Below the pieces are notes generated by a model, which worked only from the letters and a program-made list of their open reading frames with translations, searched no databases and was not told the DNA's origin. A DNA stretch of 12,136 bases from Zancudomyces culisetae (lineage: Eukaryota > Kickxellomycota > Harpellomycetes > Harpellales > Legeriomycetaceae): contig LSSK01000426.1 of NCBI GenBank assembly GCA_001969505.1, forward strand, positions 1 through 12,136. The letters are read 5' to 3'. The translations under genes were made by a program, and so were the position numbers. Positions 9,331 to 12,136 of this stretch are shown here, in pieces (the stretch's first letter is position 1; each line of letters begins with the position of its first letter).

Positions 9331-9634
9331 AATTTTCAAGATACGAAGACCATATTGTAAAATGAATTTTCCATATGGCATTTATATTTGACTGGCTCGT
9401 AAGTTATCTTCAACAACGCCTTACTGCTTTTATTACCCTATATTATTTCACCTTGACTCAGAACTCAGCTTGGCACCAACAGTCCCTATCCTTACTTTGG
9501 CACATACATTTTATTACTGTGCTAAAATCCTCCCCTCCTTTCTATCACAGTCTCCCCACAAACCACGTTGAAATAAACTCACTTAAATTAAAACAAAAAA
9601 AATAGCACATTTCACCATATGAAAGTGTAGAATA

Positions 9635-9654
9635 TTGGCTGGCACTCTAGCCAA
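9635..9654. repeat. Short inverted repeat
   Basis: TTGGCT at 9635-9640 and AGCCAA at 9649-9654 form a perfect 6-bp stem around an 8-nt loop. No T run follows closely and no gene is adjacent, so a terminator role is not supported. Confidence 0.4.
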
Positions 9655-10937
9655 CCAAAAAAATTTGGAAGAAGAGAATAAACAAGAGTTACATGAACTT
9701 TGAAGAGCCATGTGCACCTTGGTGTACTATACATGTGTATGTGGTTTTTCGTCGTATTGATGCTTAAATTTGGCACACGTTTAATTTTTTTTTTGATCAG
9801 CTACACATTGCACATTCGCCTTTAGCCACTTGGTTATCGAATAAGGATAGCAAAAAATATTACCAGGTGCTTTTTTTTTTTTGCAGACTTGTAGGATTCA
9901 ATCATTACAGGCTTATTATCTAATATTCCCACAATTCAATCCAAGCCAAACCTAAATTACTAGTACCTATTGAACTAAAAAAAATAACTACGGCCATTTG
10001 GGTGTATTCAATCGACAGAGGGGAGAAAATAAGAAAAGCAGGGGGAGTGGGAAGAAAACGGTATTATATGAAAAGCAGCACTAGGAATAAACACTCTTTC
10101 TTATGATGAGTTCTAATAAGCTGTAAACCAACCCCTCGGTTGTTGTGGTTGGGCCAATATTACCGTATCATAGTTAGCATACTCGCAACTCATAATGTTA
10201 TTGATATAAACATTCGCAGTATACAAAGTGACACTAGTACTATTGGGTCCTGCTACCTGGAAAGCAAAAACCAAAGCAAAAAAAAAAATATAGAATTATT
10301 GCAACTACTGATGTTCCTCTCATTTAGTAATGCTGACATTTTGGACAACCACAAGTCTGAGAATATTAACTATCAACATTAATCTAAAAAGCATTACAAT
10401 AATATCGGTGGCTATGACAGTTGTTTTCTTTTTTTTTTATAAACCTACTTTGCAAAATAAATAACATATCAAAACAAAAACAAGGGGCTCATTTAAACCA
10501 CTACAATATATAATATACATTTGAGCAGCAAAACTGTCAAAATTAAAATATTTAGTAATCTTTTCGAATGTAGTATTTTATTTTATAGAGCTACTATCTC
10601 TGCCAAAACAATAACACTTACATTATTTTGTAGTATAGCCTAACAAACATATCATATTAACACTAAGAACCAAGAAAACTGCAACATTACAGCAAACCCC
10701 CCCATCAATATATCATTTATCAACCAGTGCAAAAAAGAATTAAGAGCAAAGTGAAAGCTACAAGGCTACCTCCAAAAAGAGATTTTAACAATAAATATTA
10801 TACCTATACACCCAATTATTGTTTACTACACGAGTAAATCTACATAAACTATAAACTTACATTTCCGAGCGACCGAGTTGAAGGCATAATAGAGGTTTTT
10901 ACAAAAACAATCCAGCATAAACTTTAACAGAACAAAA

Positions 10938-12136
10938 ATGATTTCAAGTATAGGATATGCAAACTATGGCTCTAGCGGTTATGGGAGGTATGGAATTAAA
11001 TCATCATCGATTAATGATACAATAACACTAATGAGCTTGTTTATTGAAGACGTGATCAAATATAACCATAAAAAATCAAGAATGCATTCTCAGTTCAAAA
11101 ACTGTATAACACCCTTTAACTCTGTCACAATTCCAAACATTTCGATAAACAACTACATCAACAGAATTGTTTATTTCACAAACATCACCTCTGAAGTTCT
11201 TCTTTCTGTTCTCATATACTTTGAGAGAATAATAAAAGCTGTCCGTTGTGCAGACTCTACCAAGAGGTGCGATGATCACTTGATCGAAAATAATGAATTA
11301 CATCGATTTTCAAGTCATTATGAGCATGATATGCATTTTTCCAAAGGTTTTAACAACTCGGTATCATTGGCAAATTTTTACTTGGTCGCTAAAAAACACT
11401 ATTCAGGATTTTGCATCAATCCGTACAATGTGCACAGATTATTACTTACTGCAATTGTTATAGCCCACAAGTTTAACTCTGATGTGTTTTATAACAACTC
11501 AAAGTATGCAAAGGTATGTAAATCTCAATTAGTAAATAAAATTTTTTCTTCAGACGGGGATATGAGTCCTTGTGTAGTAGCAGTTTATTTAACATTCATA
11601 ATTTTAAGTGAGGCGCTAAAAATATAACCATAATAATGTAAATAGATAGGCGGTGTTTCAACAGAAGAGCTGAACAGCCTGGAAAAGGAATTTCTATTTT
11701 TAATAGGTTTTAAACTGATGGTTCAAGCGAGCGAGGTAGACAGATTAGAGCTGCGACTAAGCAAAAAGTTTATTACATCGGCTCCGCCTATCTCACCGAC
11801 ATCGCCAGTTTTTGCTTCCAGTAAAACATTTAAGAAAAGCGTCGAATTTAAAAGCCGACAACCAGACCGGTATAGAAGCTCCAAAAAGGAAATCAAATGT
11901 GCTACGCGTAATGATGTAGAGAAGGCCAGTCGTTCTATAAATATGTACAGAAAGCCGAAAAACAACATTGATGAGGCCAGAAACTACGAATACAGGTATG
12001 GCAAAAATAAGTATAGACACAGGGAAAAGAGTAGAAGAAATAGTGATGGCAATGGCAGTAGCACAGTCAATAGCGAGGAAGACAGTGGTAGTAGTAGAAG
12101 TAGTAGTGAGTACGAAAGTGAGAATAATGAAGAGGG
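10938..12136 (+). CDS. PHO80: Pho80/PREG-type cyclin, 3' partial, two exons seen
   Basis: Exon 1 is 10938-11513 (192 residues). Exon 2 begins at 11646 and stays open to the window edge, so at least 355 residues are coded; yeast Pho80 has 293. Pho80-type cyclins activate the Pho85 kinase, which restrains phosphate-starvation genes. Family marks are FNSVTIPNISI with NYINRI (60-76), the helix LLSVLIYFERI (88-98), NVHRLLLTAIVIAHKF (164-179) and, across the splice, YAKIGGVSTEELNSLEKEFL. Residues about 101-155 form an insertion absent from yeast Pho80 as I recall it. After about residue 230 the chain becomes basic and serine-rich, with Arg/Ser and acidic runs, and is probably disordered. The start AACAAAAATGA has A at -3. 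An AG|GTATGG at 11994-11999 could be another donor, but the frame remains open through it. It could instead be a Pcl6/Pcl7-like paralogue. Confidence 0.92.
11514..11645 (+). other. Intron of the Pho80-type cyclin gene (132 bp)
   Basis: The donor GTATGT follows codon Lys192 and the acceptor AATAG precedes ATA GGC GGT, in phase 0. Splicing restores the family block YAK-IGGVS. The length is a multiple of three, but a TAA at 11625-11627 is in frame, so retention would truncate the protein at 229 residues inside the cyclin box. TATAAC about 20 nt before the acceptor is a possible branch point. Confidence 0.93.

Larger units (their letters stand above)
8427..10937. other. Long gene-poor region between fumarate reductase and cyclin genes
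   Basis: This 2.5-kb stretch lies between two divergent genes, so it should contain the fumarate reductase promoter at its left and the cyclin promoter at its right. No conserved coding region is recognised. Frames at 9375-9605 and 10140-10382 are short, show no domain and look like chance. It contains a C-rich tract at 9010-9021, a 10-bp tandem repeat at 9291-9330, a short hairpin at 9635-9654 and a run of seven C at 10697-10703. CCCCT or AGGGG stress-element-like pentamers occur near 9012, 9530 and 10020, but their role is unknown. Confidence 0.55.

Noticed and set aside
9375-9605. 76-residue + strand frame with an ATG
   Set aside because: No recognisable domain, no coding-like bias and a poly-lysine end from an A tract.

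Overview
The window looks like nuclear DNA of a fungus, most likely an ascomycete with yeast-like, AT-rich DNA. The reasons are the gene set (a Nop6-type nucleolar RRM protein, an Osm1/Frd1-type soluble fumarate reductase, a Pho80-type cyclin, Arf1) and spliceosomal introns of about 110-132 bp with GTAAGC, GTAAAG or GTATGT donors. CTG codons fall at invariant Leu positions of Arf1 (L8, L143, L173), so the standard code is used and the CUG-Ser and CUG-Ala yeasts are excluded. I cannot name the genus. A SNAPC1-like gene argues against Saccharomyces and its close relatives, which to my knowledge lack the SNAPc complex.

Layout: 1-2386 is a long AT-rich stretch without a supportable gene. It holds an imperfect hairpin and, near its end, the probable ARF1 promoter. 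2387-3163 (+) is ARF1 in three exons. 3399-4957 (+) is a two-exon gene for a SNAPC1 (SNAP43)-like subunit of the snRNA-gene activating complex. It converges on 5282-6280 (-), a NOP6-like 40S-biogenesis RRM protein with an unusual C-terminal RGG tail. 6651-8426 (-) is an OSM1/FRD1-type fumarate reductase. 8427-10937 is a second long non-coding stretch with simple repeats and one doubtful small membrane-protein reading frame. 10938 to the window end (+) is a Pho80/PREG-type cyclin in at least two exons, cut by the window edge.

The genes are unrelated housekeeping or regulatory functions: vesicle coat recruitment, snRNA transcription, ribosome assembly, redox balance and phosphate-type CDK control. 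They are not an operon or cluster. I found no mobile element, CRISPR array, tRNA or rRNA. The most interesting points are within ordinary genes: layered targeting signals in the fumarate reductase, the RGG extension on Nop6, a tandem 3' splice site in the SNAPC1-like gene, and a large insertion in the cyclin box.
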